From positions 124,001 through 188,000 of the forward strand of contig NZ_QJJQ01000001.1 in the NCBI RefSeq assembly GCF_003201975.1: 64,000 nucleotides of DNA, given 5' to 3'. Shown piece by piece: positions 34,328-43,613 of this stretch (its first letter is position 1; the number at the start of each line of letters is the position of its first letter). This DNA is from Pseudogracilibacillus auburnensis. GTDB lineage: Bacteria > Bacillota > Bacilli > Bacillales > Amphibacillaceae. Under the pieces are notes generated by a model, which saw only the letters and a list, made by a program, of their open reading frames with translations, ran no database searches and was not told where the DNA came from. Position numbers and translations under genes: made by a program.

Positions 34328-35323
34328 ATGAAATTAAGCATACTTGATCAAGCGCCAATTTCGGCAGGGAAAACAGCACAAGAAGCATTACAGTCTTCTG
34401 TTAAGCTTGCTCAGCTTGGAGAAGAACTTGGCTATCATCGATACTGGATTGCAGAACATCATGATTTGTTTGGACTTGCTTGCCCAAATCCTGACGTAAT
34501 GCTTGGTGTCATTGGGGCACAAACGAATACAATTAGAATTGGTGCTGGTGCTGTACTCCTACCATATTACAAACCATTTCGTGTAGCAGAAACATATCAT
34601 TTGCTTGCAACACTGTTTCCAGGACGAATCGATTTAGGTATTGGTAGGGCCCCCGGCGGATCTGCTGAGGTTTCAATGGCACTTTCTGATAATTATTTGA
34701 AGCAAGTGAGAGAATATCCACAACAAATTGATGAATTAAATAACTTTTTTACACATAATTTCCCGAAAGATCATCCATATGGAAAAATAAAGCCGACACC
34801 TGTTCCACCTATCCCACTTCAAACTTGGTTGTTAGGAACGAGTGAAAAAAGTGCAGTTTTAGCTGCGGAAAAAGGATTAGATTATGCTTTCGGTCACTTT
34901 ATGACAAATGCACAAGGTCCAGAAGTCGTTAAATTGTATCGGAAAAATTTTCGCAAGTTTCATGATTCGCATGGACGAGTCATTGTCGCTATGCATGTGA
35001 TTTGTGCTGAAACTACTGAGAAGGCAGAAAAACTGGCGGAAAGTGTGTTACTTTGGAAAGTTTTACAAGAAAAAGTGACAGGACCACACAAGATACCATC
35101 CCGTGATACTGTGAAAAACTATTCGTTCACAACAAAGGAAAAAGAAAAAATAGATCAACTGAAGAAAAAAATGATCATTGGAAATCCCATCCAAGTAAAA
35201 GAAAAAATTATTGCTTTAAATACCCAATATGAAGCTAACGAAATAATGATCGTGACGATTACATATGATGAAGAAGCAAAGTTCATATCATATCGACTAT
35301 TAGCAGAACAATTTAAAAATTGA
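34328..35323 (+). CDS. LLM class flavin-dependent oxidoreductase (luciferase-like)
   Basis: This FMN-dependent monooxygenase-like protein (331 aa) has the bacterial-luciferase fold, in the MsnO8/YwcH-like subgroup. Hallmarks are the N-terminal LSILDQAPIS, RYWIAEHHD near residue 40, GAGAVLLPYYKP, and FPGRIDLGIGRAPGGS. The natural substrate is unknown for most members. GGAGAGGTG precedes the ATG. A GGATAA/TTATCC hairpin follows the stop. It is monocistronic. Confidence 0.9.
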   Translation: MKLSILDQAPISAGKTAQEALQSSVKLAQLGEELGYHRYWIAEHHDLFGLACPNPDVMLGVIGAQTNTIRIGAGAVLLPYYKPFRVAETYHLLATLFPGRIDLGIGRAPGGSAEVSMALSDNYLKQVREYPQQIDELNNFFTHNFPKDHPYGKIKPTPVPPIPLQTWLLGTSEKSAVLAAEKGLDYAFGHFMTNAQGPEVVKLYRKNFRKFHDSHGRVIVAMHVICAETTEKAEKLAESVLLWKVLQEKVTGPHKIPSRDTVKNYSFTTKEKEKIDQLKKKMIIGNPIQVKEKIIALNTQYEANEIMIVTITYDEEAKFISYRLLAEQFKN

Positions 35324-35375
35324 TGAAAGGATAAGCTTTTTTCAAAAGGAAATTATCCCTAACGTAAAAAAGAAA

Positions 35376-35506
35376 TAATCAAGAACCGTAGGAACTACGG
35401 AGATAGCTTGGTGTATAAGAGAAACCACTGTGGGTAGTGTATGCCACCACTCTCAAATATGTTCTGTTCCCAAGAATCTCGTGACTTTAGTCATGAGATG
35501 TTCAAA
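35376..35506 (+). mobile_element. Relic of an IS200/IS605-type right end with TnpB C-terminal tail
   Basis: The frame from 35379 reads SRTVGTTEIAW and on; GTT(G/E)IAW is the characteristic C-terminal tail of TnpB (OrfB) proteins of the IS200/IS605 group. It is followed by GAATCTCGTGACTTTAGTCATGAGATGTTCAA, whose hairpin TCTCGTGACT/AGTCATGAGA (35477-35498) is the usual subterminal palindrome of the right end. No TnpA and no further TnpB sequence precede it, so the element is deleted apart from this end. In intact elements this segment encodes the guide (omega) RNA scaffold. Confidence 0.7.
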
Positions 35507-35654
35507 CGTGTTAAATCTTTGTTCATTATGAAAGGATTAGTGTATAATTACTTAGTGCCTAGTTCTAAAAGACTATAAAGTAAAAAGAGAAAATCATATC
35601 TATTGCGCTTAAATATGGATGAAAAGCGTATAGATTTTATGTAAAGCACAAAAA

Positions 35655-35687
35655 GGTATTCTATTTTTATTAGAATGTCTTTTTTTA
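35655..35687 (+). terminator. Terminator-like hairpin
   Basis: GGTATTCTA (35655-35663) pairs with TAGAATGTC (35671-35679), with two wobble pairs, followed by a long T run. It lies between the insertion-sequence relic and the chemoreceptor gene. Confidence 0.6.
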
Positions 35688-35800
35688 CTGTGATTTTTAT
35701 AAGTAGGGAGGCGTCAGTAAAAAATTCCTATAAAAAAGGAGATAGAGCAGTCAAAAAATCTAAAACGGAAAAATAGTTCCAATAAAAAAGAGGGATAGAA

Positions 35801-37495
35801 ATGAAGAGTCTACTAAATTTTAGAAGTATTAAAACGAAAATGATCGTCGGTTTTATGGTGGTTGTTTTATTCATTGTTATCTATGGGATTTATAATTACG
35901 TAACATTACATAAAATGAATGATTCTACCGAAAAAGTCTTAGATGAAGATCTACCATTGTTAATTGCTAATGAACAACTTGCCAAAATAATGGCAGAATT
36001 GCTTGCTACTTCACGAGGATATGTTTTATCAGGTGATCCTAGTTATCGTGAACTTTTTAATGAAGGTTTAGAGCAAGGTGCACATTTTGAAAAAGAAGTG
36101 CAAGCCATAGGTGCTAATGAAGAATTTAATGCACTAATGACAAAGACAGACGAATGGATTGAAATGATGATAGAAGATGTGTTTACCGAATATGATAATG
36201 GGAAAAAAGAGTTAGCTTTACAAAATCTTATCAAAACAAATGAAGATGCGCGAGAATTGATGTTCGGTTATCAAAAGTTAGCAGAGGATAGGGAAAGTGT
36301 TATTATTAACAATCAAAATGTAAATCTATCAAGTGGGAAGTTTGCTTTAACCATAGTGGTGGCTGTAACTGTTCTCGTTCTTGTCTTTAGCATGATCATT
36401 GCATTCGTTACGTCCAATTCCATTTCAAAGCCATTAAAAGCAGTCATGAACCGAATGGTATCAATTGCAAGTGGTGATCTTAGTGGGAAGCCACTGCAAA
36501 CGAATTTAAAGGACGAAATAGGTCAACTAGTAGAAGCAACAAATGAAATGACAAATAATACACATACTTTATTAGAACAAATGAACGGAGTATCCCACAC
36601 AGTAAGTAGTCAAAGTGAAGAGTTAACGCAATCAGCAAGTGAAGTGATGGCTGGGACAGAACAAATTACCATTACGATGGAAGAATTAGCAAAAGGTTCA
36701 GAAACTCAAGCAAACAATGCTGGGGACTTATCAAATGTCATGGGAGCATTTGTGTCAAAAGTGGAGGAAGCAAATGAAAATGGTGAACAAATTCAACAGT
36801 CATCGAATGAAGTTTTAAACATGACGAATAAAGGTCACAAATTAATGGAAAGGTCAACGGAACAAATGGCCAAAATAAATCAAATCGTACACGATGCTGT
36901 TCAAAAAGTAGAAGGGTTAGATACACATTCCCAAAAAATATCATCATTAGTTTCAGTAATTCAAGATATTGCCGACCAAACAAATCTTTTAGCATTAAAT
37001 GCTGCTATTGAAGCGGCACGTGCAGGGGAGCAGGGCCAAGGGTTTGCAGTTGTTGCCGATGAGGTAAGAAAGCTCGCAGAACAATCTTCGGACTCTGTTT
37101 CAAATATTACAACAATCGTGAATGATATACAAAGTGAATCAAATTTTGTTACATCCTCCTTACAAGAAGGATATAAAGAGGTAGAACAAGGGACAACTCA
37201 AATTATTACAACAGGTGAAACGTTTAATCAGATTAGTTCAGCAGTTACCGAAATGGCAAACAAAATTAGCATTGTGTCTGCAAATCTAAGGGATATCTTA
37301 ACTGATAGTCAAGGAATGAGTAGTTCAATCCAGGAGGTTGCAGCAATTACAGAGGAATCTGCTGCAGGAGTAGAAGAAACATCAGCATCTTCTGAACAAG
37401 CAAGCAGTGCCATGCAAGAAGTTACATCTAGTGCAAATGATCTTGCAAGATTAGCCGAGGAATTAAACGAATTAGTACTTCAATTTAAAATTTAA
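35801..37495 (+). CDS. Methyl-accepting chemotaxis protein
   Basis: This transmembrane chemoreceptor (564 aa) signals to CheA/CheW. Membrane segment 1 is at about residues 13-34. An extracellular four-helix-bundle-like sensor covers 35-178, membrane segment 2 about 180-202, and a HAMP domain about 203-255 ([19 protein letters not shown]). The cytoplasmic signalling coiled coil runs to the end. The conserved hairpin tip is at about 392-428 ([20 protein letters not shown]). [10 protein letters not shown]-like segments near the end are typical methylation regions. The ligand is unknown. AGAGGGA precedes the ATG. It is a single gene with no chemotaxis operon nearby. Confidence 0.94.
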   Translation: MKSLLNFRSIKTKMIVGFMVVVLFIVIYGIYNYVTLHKMNDSTEKVLDEDLPLLIANEQLAKIMAELLATSRGYVLSGDPSYRELFNEGLEQGAHFEKEVQAIGANEEFNALMTKTDEWIEMMIEDVFTEYDNGKKELALQNLIKTNEDARELMFGYQKLAEDRESVIINNQNVNLSSGKFALTIVVAVTVLVLVFSMIIAFVTSNSISKPLKAVMNRMVSIASGDLSGKPLQTNLKDEIGQLVEATNEMTNNTHTLLEQMNGVSHTVSSQSEELTQSASEVMAGTEQITITMEELAKGSETQANNAGDLSNVMGAFVSKVEEANENGEQIQQSSNEVLNMTNKGHKLMERSTEQMAKINQIVHDAVQKVEGLDTHSQKISSLVSVIQDIADQTNLLALNAAIEAARAGEQGQGFAVVADEVRKLAEQSSDSVSNITTIVNDIQSESNFVTSSLQEGYKEVEQGTTQIITTGETFNQISSAVTEMANKISIVSANLRDILTDSQGMSSSIQEVAAITEESAAGVEETSASSEQASSAMQEVTSSANDLARLAEELNELVLQFKI

Positions 37496-37566
37496 CTAGT
37501 CGATTAGCACTAAATCGTCGTTGTTATATGAGATTTCATCAAATGTATGTAAGACAACAAAACAAA

Positions 37567-37813
37567 GGAAGCTGGGACATAACTAAAATAACCAAATCTA
37601 AAGACAAACAATGCATTACCTTAGCGGAGGAAATATACGTAGACTCCTGCGGGAAGAGCAACAGCCGAAAATCCATTTCAAACGTTTTGAATAAAACGTT
37701 TGAAATTAGTTGAGGCGTTGCCCGCGGAAAGCGAAGTATATTTCCGGAGCGGGTTATATGCAGCTACCATTGTTCGGGTTTTTCTTTGGTGAAAACACTT
37801 TTGTCCCGGCCTC
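37567..37813. repeat. GGCTGGGACATAAC/GTCCCGGCC repeat, full-length copy
   Basis: It opens GAAGCTGGGACATAACTAAAA and closes CACTTTTGTCCCGGCCTC. The middle holds CTCCTGCGGGAAGAGCAACAG and CCCGCGGAAAGCGAAGTATA, related to the palindromic element at 19711. A perfect inner hairpin TTTCAAACGTTT ... AAACGTTTGAAA lies at about 37677-37709. The last 85 bases match 7733-7816. Two ORF-like frames here are products of the repeat. Confidence 0.8.
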
Positions 37814-37837
37814 TTACACATTCATTATAAAGAGCAT

Positions 37838-39133
37838 TTATAACAAATACTGTTCTTTCACTATATCAAGTAACCCTTTATTATCTAGGTATGATTCTGG
37901 TGCTAAAAAAGTAACAGTTACAACACCCGGGTGCCGGCCAATTTCGATAGCGCCATTTATCGTTGAGCGATTCATTACTTCAGGAATGGTAATATCGAAA
38001 AAGTTTGCTGCTCTTTCCATTCCATTTGTCGTTGCATCATTTAAATTGGCACCTGTTCCGATAAATGAAATGGGGCATAAGTCTTCTATTTCATCCATCT
38101 TCCACTGTTTGGCTAATTGGTTTGCACAGATCTTTTCTTGTTCTGTAAACGGCTTTGCTAAATACGGTAGATCTTCCTCCACAGGTAACAAAATCGGACC
38201 ATCCAGTTGCATATTTTTTAAGACACGAACTTGCAGGCTGACGATTCCAGCGACGTCTGCCGTATGTCCAGCAATCTCCCCATCGCCTTGCATCGCGTGC
38301 ATATCACCGAGATAGACTCCACCACCTTTTACTTTTACGGGGCAAATTAATACAGCTCCCGCACGTACACGATTTATATCCATATGACCATCTGTCCGGT
38401 CTTCGAGTTGTTCTTCCGTTATTCCATAATCGTGTGGGGCATCAATTAAAAACTGACCAAAGTCGCCCGCATTATGTGAGTCAGGTAATGCTCTTGCTGG
38501 TGTTGTTCCAAGCTGTCCTAAAAATGCTCTAATTCGTGCCATTGTTCCCGGCATATCATTTGGCGCAAAAGTTACAATTGGATTTTGGATTGAATTTTCA
38601 GGTGTACACATAAATTTTCTTCCGTCACCAGCAACTTGTTCAGCAGCGTTTTTATTTAAGGTTAATCCAACCGATTTTTTGTCATCAAAGGCGATCGTAT
38701 ACGCATGGGTAAAATTAAATGGGGTAATATCAGAATCGCAATTTTTACAATGGATTGCTGTATTTCCAATCCCTTTTATGACTGTTTCAGGATTGATTGT
38801 ATGACAAACAGGACAGATGGCGGCAACAAAAGGATCTCCATTAAAACGACCATCAACCGGCTTATCATTCCCAGATGCTGTTGCAAAAGAGGTAATTTCA
38901 ATCGACTTTATATAGATCATAATTGCATCGCCTATCTCAGCTCCCTCTACAAAAACGGGTTTCGTAACTTCATGTCCACCCTTTAAGGCAGGAGTAATCA
39001 TTGGCCCCCAACAGCCGGGGGTCGTATTGGCGACGATATGTCCCCCGTCTTTTACGACATATTCCATCTCTTTGTTTGGATCAAGAATTCCATCTGTATA
39101 TTGATCGACGAAGACAGTTTGTTTCGCGTTCAT
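37838..39133 (-). CDS. Acetamidase/formamidase family protein
   Basis: This is an amidase of the FmdA/AmdA family, hydrolysing short amides to acid and ammonia. The 431-residue length fits. Family blocks include the N-terminal DGGHIVANTTPGCWGPM, ALPDSHNAGDFGQFL, YLGDMHAMQGDGEIAGHTAD and FIGTGANLNDA. A small zinc-ribbon-like insert with CPVCH and CKNC lies at about residues 105-135. The minus-strand ribosome binding site is AAGGAG. It lies back to back with the amidohydrolase region and may belong to the same catabolic set. The precise amide is unknown. Confidence 0.87.
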   Translation of the reverse strand: MNAKQTVFVDQYTDGILDPNKEMEYVVKDGGHIVANTTPGCWGPMITPALKGGHEVTKPVFVEGAEIGDAIMIYIKSIEITSFATASGNDKPVDGRFNGDPFVAAICPVCHTINPETVIKGIGNTAIHCKNCDSDITPFNFTHAYTIAFDDKKSVGLTLNKNAAEQVAGDGRKFMCTPENSIQNPIVTFAPNDMPGTMARIRAFLGQLGTTPARALPDSHNAGDFGQFLIDAPHDYGITEEQLEDRTDGHMDINRVRAGAVLICPVKVKGGGVYLGDMHAMQGDGEIAGHTADVAGIVSLQVRVLKNMQLDGPILLPVEEDLPYLAKPFTEQEKICANQLAKQWKMDEIEDLCPISFIGTGANLNDATTNGMERAANFFDITIPEVMNRSTINGAIEIGRHPGVVTVTFLAPESYLDNKGLLDIVKEQYLL

Positions 39134-39203
39134 TTTAGTTCAGCTCCTTATCCATATGGAATTAGTTATATGTAATTTTGATATTATTATTTCCAAATAG
39201 CAG

Positions 39204-39794
39204 TTAATTTTTTAACCGACGATCTTCCTCCTGTATAATATCCGTCAGTAATTGAAACCATTCTTTTGCATCTTGATCTTTTACATTTTTTAATTCTACA
39301 GGAAAGTGCGATGAAACAAAGACAAAGTCCATTGTAGATGGGGTTAACTCATCAATTAAAATTGTTAATGTTATTTCTTTTACTCTGTAGTTTTCATCTA
39401 CTACTATATTTGTATTTTCCATTACCTCGCCCGTTGTACTTGTATCATTTACAACGACAAGATCACGTTTTAACTTTCCCATCCTTGCAATAGAATGTAT
39501 CGTTTGACCATCTAGTTTATACTCAATTTGAAATAGATCATCATAAGGGATATTTTTATATTGAAGGGTATTTCGTCGTAAGTAAAAAAACCAAATATTT
39601 CGCCCTTTCGCATCATTTACTAGATCAAAATAGAAGCCAATGAAAATGTTATCTACATGAATCTTTTTTTGTTTAATAAACATTTCAACCAATTTCGCTC
39701 TTTCATATTTATGTTTGTTCTCGCTTTTTTTTAGCCAGAAAACGAAAGTAAAACAGAATAATCCGATTGTTAAAAAGGTAATTGCTGTTGACAT
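39204..39794 (-). CDS. Hypothetical membrane-anchored protein
   Basis: No family recognised. The protein (196 aa) has one N-terminal membrane segment (TFLTIGLFCFTFVFWL) and a charged soluble remainder that is mainly beta-like. It is preceded on the minus strand by GAGGGGGCGAGG. It lies 70 bases upstream of the acetamidase-like gene on the same strand and may be cotranscribed with it. Composition matches the neighbourhood and there are no signs of decay. Confidence 0.65.
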   Translation of the reverse strand: MSTAITFLTIGLFCFTFVFWLKKSENKHKYERAKLVEMFIKQKKIHVDNIFIGFYFDLVNDAKGRNIWFFYLRRNTLQYKNIPYDDLFQIEYKLDGQTIHSIARMGKLKRDLVVVNDTSTTGEVMENTNIVVDENYRVKEITLTILIDELTPSTMDFVFVSSHFPVELKNVKDQDAKEWFQLLTDIIQEEDRRLKN

Positions 39795-39983
39795 ATCTAT
39801 ATGCCTCGCCCCCTCTATATGTTTATTACTATTTTACCCTATTTATTCAAAAGTCAAGCGTATATTCTGAATATTCTTTAATGCGGGATAAAATCACATT
39901 ACGCTCGGACAAAATGTTGTAATGTATAGTGATAAGTCCCTACAACGAAAGATAGAATAGTGAAAATTGTCGAAAAGTAAGCG

Positions 39984-40010
39984 TTGACACGGTGTCAGTT
40001 CACGTATAAT
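39984..40010 (+). promoter_or_regulatory. Promoter with perfect TetR-type palindrome
   Basis: TTGACA (39984-39989) and TATAAT (40005-40010) are separated by 15 bases, ahead of the amidohydrolase gene. The perfect palindrome TGACACGGTGTCA (39985-39997) covers the -35 box, a placement expected for repression. The TetR protein encoded at 41347 is the obvious candidate to bind it. Confidence 0.6.
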
Positions 40011-40042
40011 ATTGTGATGATTACATAAATTGGAGGTTGACA

Positions 40043-40909
40043 ATGGTTATTGATTTTAGTGTGCGCCCACCACACCGTTCATTTATGGACGATTTTTATG
40101 ATCCACCCGATTATTTAAAAGGGTATGCACATTTGTATGCGGATCGATTTAATGAGGTGAATCATTTTCTTCATGCACCGATAGAGGAATTTTTCGACCA
40201 CTTAAATAGTGCGGAAGTACACCTAGCTGTCATAAGCGGAAAAGATAATGAAACATTACATGGTAGGAAGATAGCGAATGATGTAGTGTCAGAGATTGTA
40301 AATAAATATCCAGATCGATTTGTCGGATTTGCTGGGGTTGATCCATTAAAAGGGATGGATGCGGTTCGGGAAATAGAAAGAGCGGTGAAAGACCTAGGAC
40401 TTGTTGGTGTAGCAATTGAACCTTTTGAATACAACATGTATCCAGATGACCGCAAAATGTATCCGATCTATGCGAAATGTGTGGAACTTGGGATTCCGAT
40501 TTCATTGCATTGTTCGATCAATTTTTCAACTGAACGGAAGATGGATTATGGTCATCCGCAATATATTGATACAGTCGCAGTCGATTTTCCTGAACTTAAA
40601 CTGATTGCAATGACGCCGGGATGGCCTTGGGTGAATGAGCTGATAGGAGTTGCATGGAGACATCCAAATGTCTATATTCAAACAGCGGCTATGCGGCCCA
40701 AATATATGAATATGCCGAATACGGGTTGGCAAGAGATTGTTCATTATGGGAATACGGTTATTCAAGATAAAATGTTGTTTGCAAGTGGTTGGCCATTGCT
40801 TCCCATTAAGCGATCAATCGATGAAATAAAGGGGTTTCCATTGAAGCAAGACGTACAAGAAAAATGGTTACATAAAAATGCGTGTTCATTATTAACAATT
40901 GAATTATAA
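40043..40909 (+). CDS. Amidohydrolase family protein (Amidohydrolase_2 type)
   Basis: This metal-dependent hydrolase or decarboxylase-like TIM barrel (289 aa) belongs to the amidohydrolase 2 group, which includes aminocarboxymuconate decarboxylase-like enzymes. Visible elements are the N-terminal VIDFSVRPP (the usual HxH is reduced to DFS), GFAGVDP, GLVGVAIEPF, PISLHCSIN carrying a histidine, and ASGWPLLPI. Several metal ligands differ from the standard pattern, so the activity is uncertain. GGAGG is 6 bases before ATG 40043; the track-style TTG at 40037 is unlikely. A repeat follows two bases after the stop. Confidence 0.8.
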   Translation: MVIDFSVRPPHRSFMDDFYDPPDYLKGYAHLYADRFNEVNHFLHAPIEEFFDHLNSAEVHLAVISGKDNETLHGRKIANDVVSEIVNKYPDRFVGFAGVDPLKGMDAVREIERAVKDLGLVGVAIEPFEYNMYPDDRKMYPIYAKCVELGIPISLHCSINFSTERKMDYGHPQYIDTVAVDFPELKLIAMTPGWPWVNELIGVAWRHPNVYIQTAAMRPKYMNMPNTGWQEIVHYGNTVIQDKMLFASGWPLLPIKRSIDEIKGFPLKQDVQEKWLHKNACSLLTIEL

Positions 40910-40911
40910 TG

Positions 40912-41284
40912 CGTGTTCAGAAAGGAGGATAAAAAGGATCGAGATCGGCCAAGATTGCTGGCGTCCTGGGACTCCGTTAAATAACTCGTCCCAGCGAAAA
41001 ACGTTGTGCCTACGTTCGGCATAATAAACATGCAGCAAAGCCGACACTAGCACGTCTTGGGACTGTGCTAAATGCTCGTCCCATCGACAACATTGTGCGT
41101 CGCAGTTCAAGGCGGCGTGGCCTCCGGCAATGGAGCGTATGCATTTTAATACGTGAGTAGCGAAAAGGCAAGCCAATGATTGCGAGAACTAAAAATTCCG
41201 CTTACAGAGTAAGAAAGGATTTATACTTTCTTCACTGCCAAAGAAATGCGAAGTATCATTTTTACCTGACTTTTTGAACAACCT
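40912..41284 (+). repeat. TTGTTCAAAA-ended composite repeat, copy 3 (full)
   Basis: It runs from CGTGTTCAGAAAGGAGGATAA to TTTTTACCTGACTTTTTGAACAACC, 373 bases, nearly the same length as copy 1. It contains GTCCCAGCGAAAAACG and GTCCCATCGACAACATTG units, GGAGCGTATGCATTTTAATACGTGAGTAGCG, AAGCCAA, and a GTAAGAAAGGATTTATACTTTCTTCAC hairpin in the same order as copy 1. Confidence 0.85.
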
Positions 41285-41346
41285 CTTATAAAACTATTAA
41301 TCTGCTTATAATTCATGCTATATAACTTAATTGGAGGATGCTGACA

Positions 41347-41919
41347 TTGAATAGTGTGAAGGAGAAAATAATTAACTCTGCTTTCGATATTTTTATGGAC
41401 AAAGGATACGTAGAAACGACTGTTAGCCAGATTAGTAGAGAAGCAGGTGTTGCTTACGGAACAGTATATTTTCATTTTAGAAAAGGAAAAGATGATGTGC
41501 TACTGAAGATTTTTACGTTTGTGATGGAAGAATTTTATCAAGTGCTTGATCAGGAATTTCAAGTGCAAACGGTACAACAAAATAAAGAAATTATTTATGG
41601 ACAAATGATGAGTTCTTTTGAGATTGTAGATAAAAATAGACGGATCATGCAAGTAGTTTGGGAGGCGAAAGGAAAATCAGAAATTGTGTATCATACGCTT
41701 CATCAATTGAAAGAAAGATTTATTTACCGGATTGCCGAAGATCTAAAATACAATCGTGAAAACGGATTGACCGCTTCGAAAGATGATTTATTAAATGCAA
41801 GAGCATTAATGCATATGATTTGGGGATTTATTTGGGAATATACACTGTCAGAACAATTTAAGGCGAACGAGATAGCGAATGCAATAACAACGATCTATAT
41901 GGAAGGCGTGTATTCATAA
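41347..41919 (+). CDS. TetR/AcrR family transcriptional regulator
   Basis: This TetR repressor (190 aa) has a DNA-binding domain in residues 1-55 (IINSAFDIFMDKGYVETTVSQI, AYGTVYFHFRKGKDDVL) and an all-helical ligand domain. The gene is in front of an acyl-CoA synthetase, which suggests that the ligand is an acyl-CoA, as for FadR-like TetR proteins. GGAGG directly abuts ATG 41338, whereas TTG 41347 is 9 bases away and is my chosen start. The acyl-CoA synthetase follows after 19 bases in the same operon. A matching palindrome lies before the upstream amidohydrolase. Confidence 0.87.
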   Translation: MNSVKEKIINSAFDIFMDKGYVETTVSQISREAGVAYGTVYFHFRKGKDDVLLKIFTFVMEEFYQVLDQEFQVQTVQQNKEIIYGQMMSSFEIVDKNRRIMQVVWEAKGKSEIVYHTLHQLKERFIYRIAEDLKYNRENGLTASKDDLLNARALMHMIWGFIWEYTLSEQFKANEIANAITTIYMEGVYS

Positions 41920-41938
41920 AGAAAGGAGTTATTCATAC

Positions 41939-43570
41939 ATGTTACTTGATGCGGGATGGAAACAGGTACATAAAATCCGTAAACAAATGGAAGAGCTAGA
42001 GCTACCAAGTAGTATAGGTGAGTTATTAGCAGAAAAAGTAGAAAAGGTTGGTGATAAGCCCCTTTGTATATTTTTTGAAGATGAAACAGAGCTAACTTAT
42101 AAGGAATTAAATATATATTCAAATAGACTTGCTAATGCTTTACTTGAGCTTGGGGTTCGAAAAGGAACCCATATTGCAATCATGCTACCTAATGTTACTG
42201 CATTTCCTATTGCATGGATGGCAATTGTCAAAATTGGTGCAGTAATGGTGCCACTTAATGTAAATTATACAGCGAAGGAAATGGAATTTGTGTTACGGAA
42301 TTCAGATGCAGAAATACTGATTTTGGATGAAAATGGTGAAAATACTTTTCGCGAAATTCGACAAAATGGACAATTTATGGACATGGAAGTAATTGTAAAA
42401 GGTAGTAAAACAGATCCAATAGCCTACAGCTTTGAGGAGCTAGTTAATTATGGTAATAATGATTTTATCGCTCCTACGAAAGTAACCCTTGAAGATTTAT
42501 GCAATATTCAGTATACATCGGGGACTACTGGCTTTCCAAAAGGGTGTATGTTAACCCATCACTACTGGTTATTAATGGCGAAAAGTGCCACATATTTCAC
42601 AAAACAGCGAATCGAAAATTTTCTTATTCAATTTCCATTTTTTTATATGGAAGCACAAGTTGAGCTAATGATGGCAATCTTTCAAGAAGGAACTGTTTAC
42701 GTACCTAAACAAGCAAGTTTAACAAAATTTATCGATTGGATTCGAACGTACAATATTCATTATTGCGCTTTTCCAGAACCAATTATGAAAAGTATTCCAG
42801 AAACTCCGCTAGATCGGGAAAATAGTTTGCGATTTATTAGCGCGTACTTATATAAAGGACAAGCACATATAGACTTAGAGAAACGGTTTAATGTCGTTGG
42901 GCGAGATTCATTTGGAATGACGGAAATTGGACTTGGAACCCATATGCCAGAAGATGCAACTCATATGGTCGGCTCCGGCTCCTGTGGCTTACCAGCACCA
43001 TTTAGAGAATTAAGAATTGTAGATGATAGCGGGAGAGATGTAGAACAAGGAGAAACGGGAGAGTTATGGGTAACAGGACCTGCTATGTTGTGGGGATATT
43101 ATAAAAATAGGAAAGCAAATAAAACCTCCTTTCATGGAAAGTGGTTTAAAACAGGGGATTTAGCACGCCAAGATGAGAATGGATACTACTATATCGTTGG
43201 TCGGATAAAGGAAATGATTAAACGAAGTGGAGAAAACATTTCTGCACTTGAAGTGGAATCGGTAGTAGAAGAAATTCCAGGTATTGTGGAGGCGGCTGCC
43301 ATTCCAGTTCCTGATGACATTCGTAAAGAGGAAGTAATGTGTTTTATCGTATTAACCGAAGATAAAACGGCTGAGGATATACCACCGGAGATGATTTTTG
43401 CACATTGCACTACAAAATTAGCAGCCTTTAAAATACCGAGATATATTGCTTATATTGATAGATTTCCACGAACACCATCCGATAAAATTGCGAAACAATT
43501 GTTAATAAATAATAAGGCAGATATACGAAGTGGAGCTTTTGATCGGGTGGAAAATAAATGGCATCCATAA
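41939..43570 (+). CDS. AMP-binding acyl-CoA synthetase / ligase
   Basis: This ATP-dependent carboxylic acid:CoA ligase (543 aa) is of the adenylate-forming superfamily, closest in style to crotonobetaine/carnitine-CoA ligases. The phosphate-binding loop YTSGTTGFPKGCMLTH is near residue 195. GMTEIGLGTH follows in the middle, TGDLARQDENGYYY near 405, and the C-terminal hinge GRIKEMIKRSGENIS carries the adjacent catalytic region, ending with a lysine in SDKIAKQ. The substrate acid is unknown. AAGGAG precedes the ATG, and the symporter follows after 43 bases. Confidence 0.88.
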   Translation: MLLDAGWKQVHKIRKQMEELELPSSIGELLAEKVEKVGDKPLCIFFEDETELTYKELNIYSNRLANALLELGVRKGTHIAIMLPNVTAFPIAWMAIVKIGAVMVPLNVNYTAKEMEFVLRNSDAEILILDENGENTFREIRQNGQFMDMEVIVKGSKTDPIAYSFEELVNYGNNDFIAPTKVTLEDLCNIQYTSGTTGFPKGCMLTHHYWLLMAKSATYFTKQRIENFLIQFPFFYMEAQVELMMAIFQEGTVYVPKQASLTKFIDWIRTYNIHYCAFPEPIMKSIPETPLDRENSLRFISAYLYKGQAHIDLEKRFNVVGRDSFGMTEIGLGTHMPEDATHMVGSGSCGLPAPFRELRIVDDSGRDVEQGETGELWVTGPAMLWGYYKNRKANKTSFHGKWFKTGDLARQDENGYYYIVGRIKEMIKRSGENISALEVESVVEEIPGIVEAAAIPVPDDIRKEEVMCFIVLTEDKTAEDIPPEMIFAHCTTKLAAFKIPRYIAYIDRFPRTPSDKIAKQLLINNKADIRSGAFDRVENKWHP

Positions 43571-43613
43571 TCAACCCTTTTCAGAAGGAAAACTTACTAT
43601 CAAGGAGAGTTTC

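Noticed and set aside
37710-38315. 201-codon open frame on the plus strand
   Set aside because: It starts inside a dispersed repeat and then runs antisense to the acetamidase-like gene, which has clear family motifs.
38705-38986. 93-codon plus-strand frame
   Set aside because: It is antisense to the acetamidase-like gene, a shadow frame.
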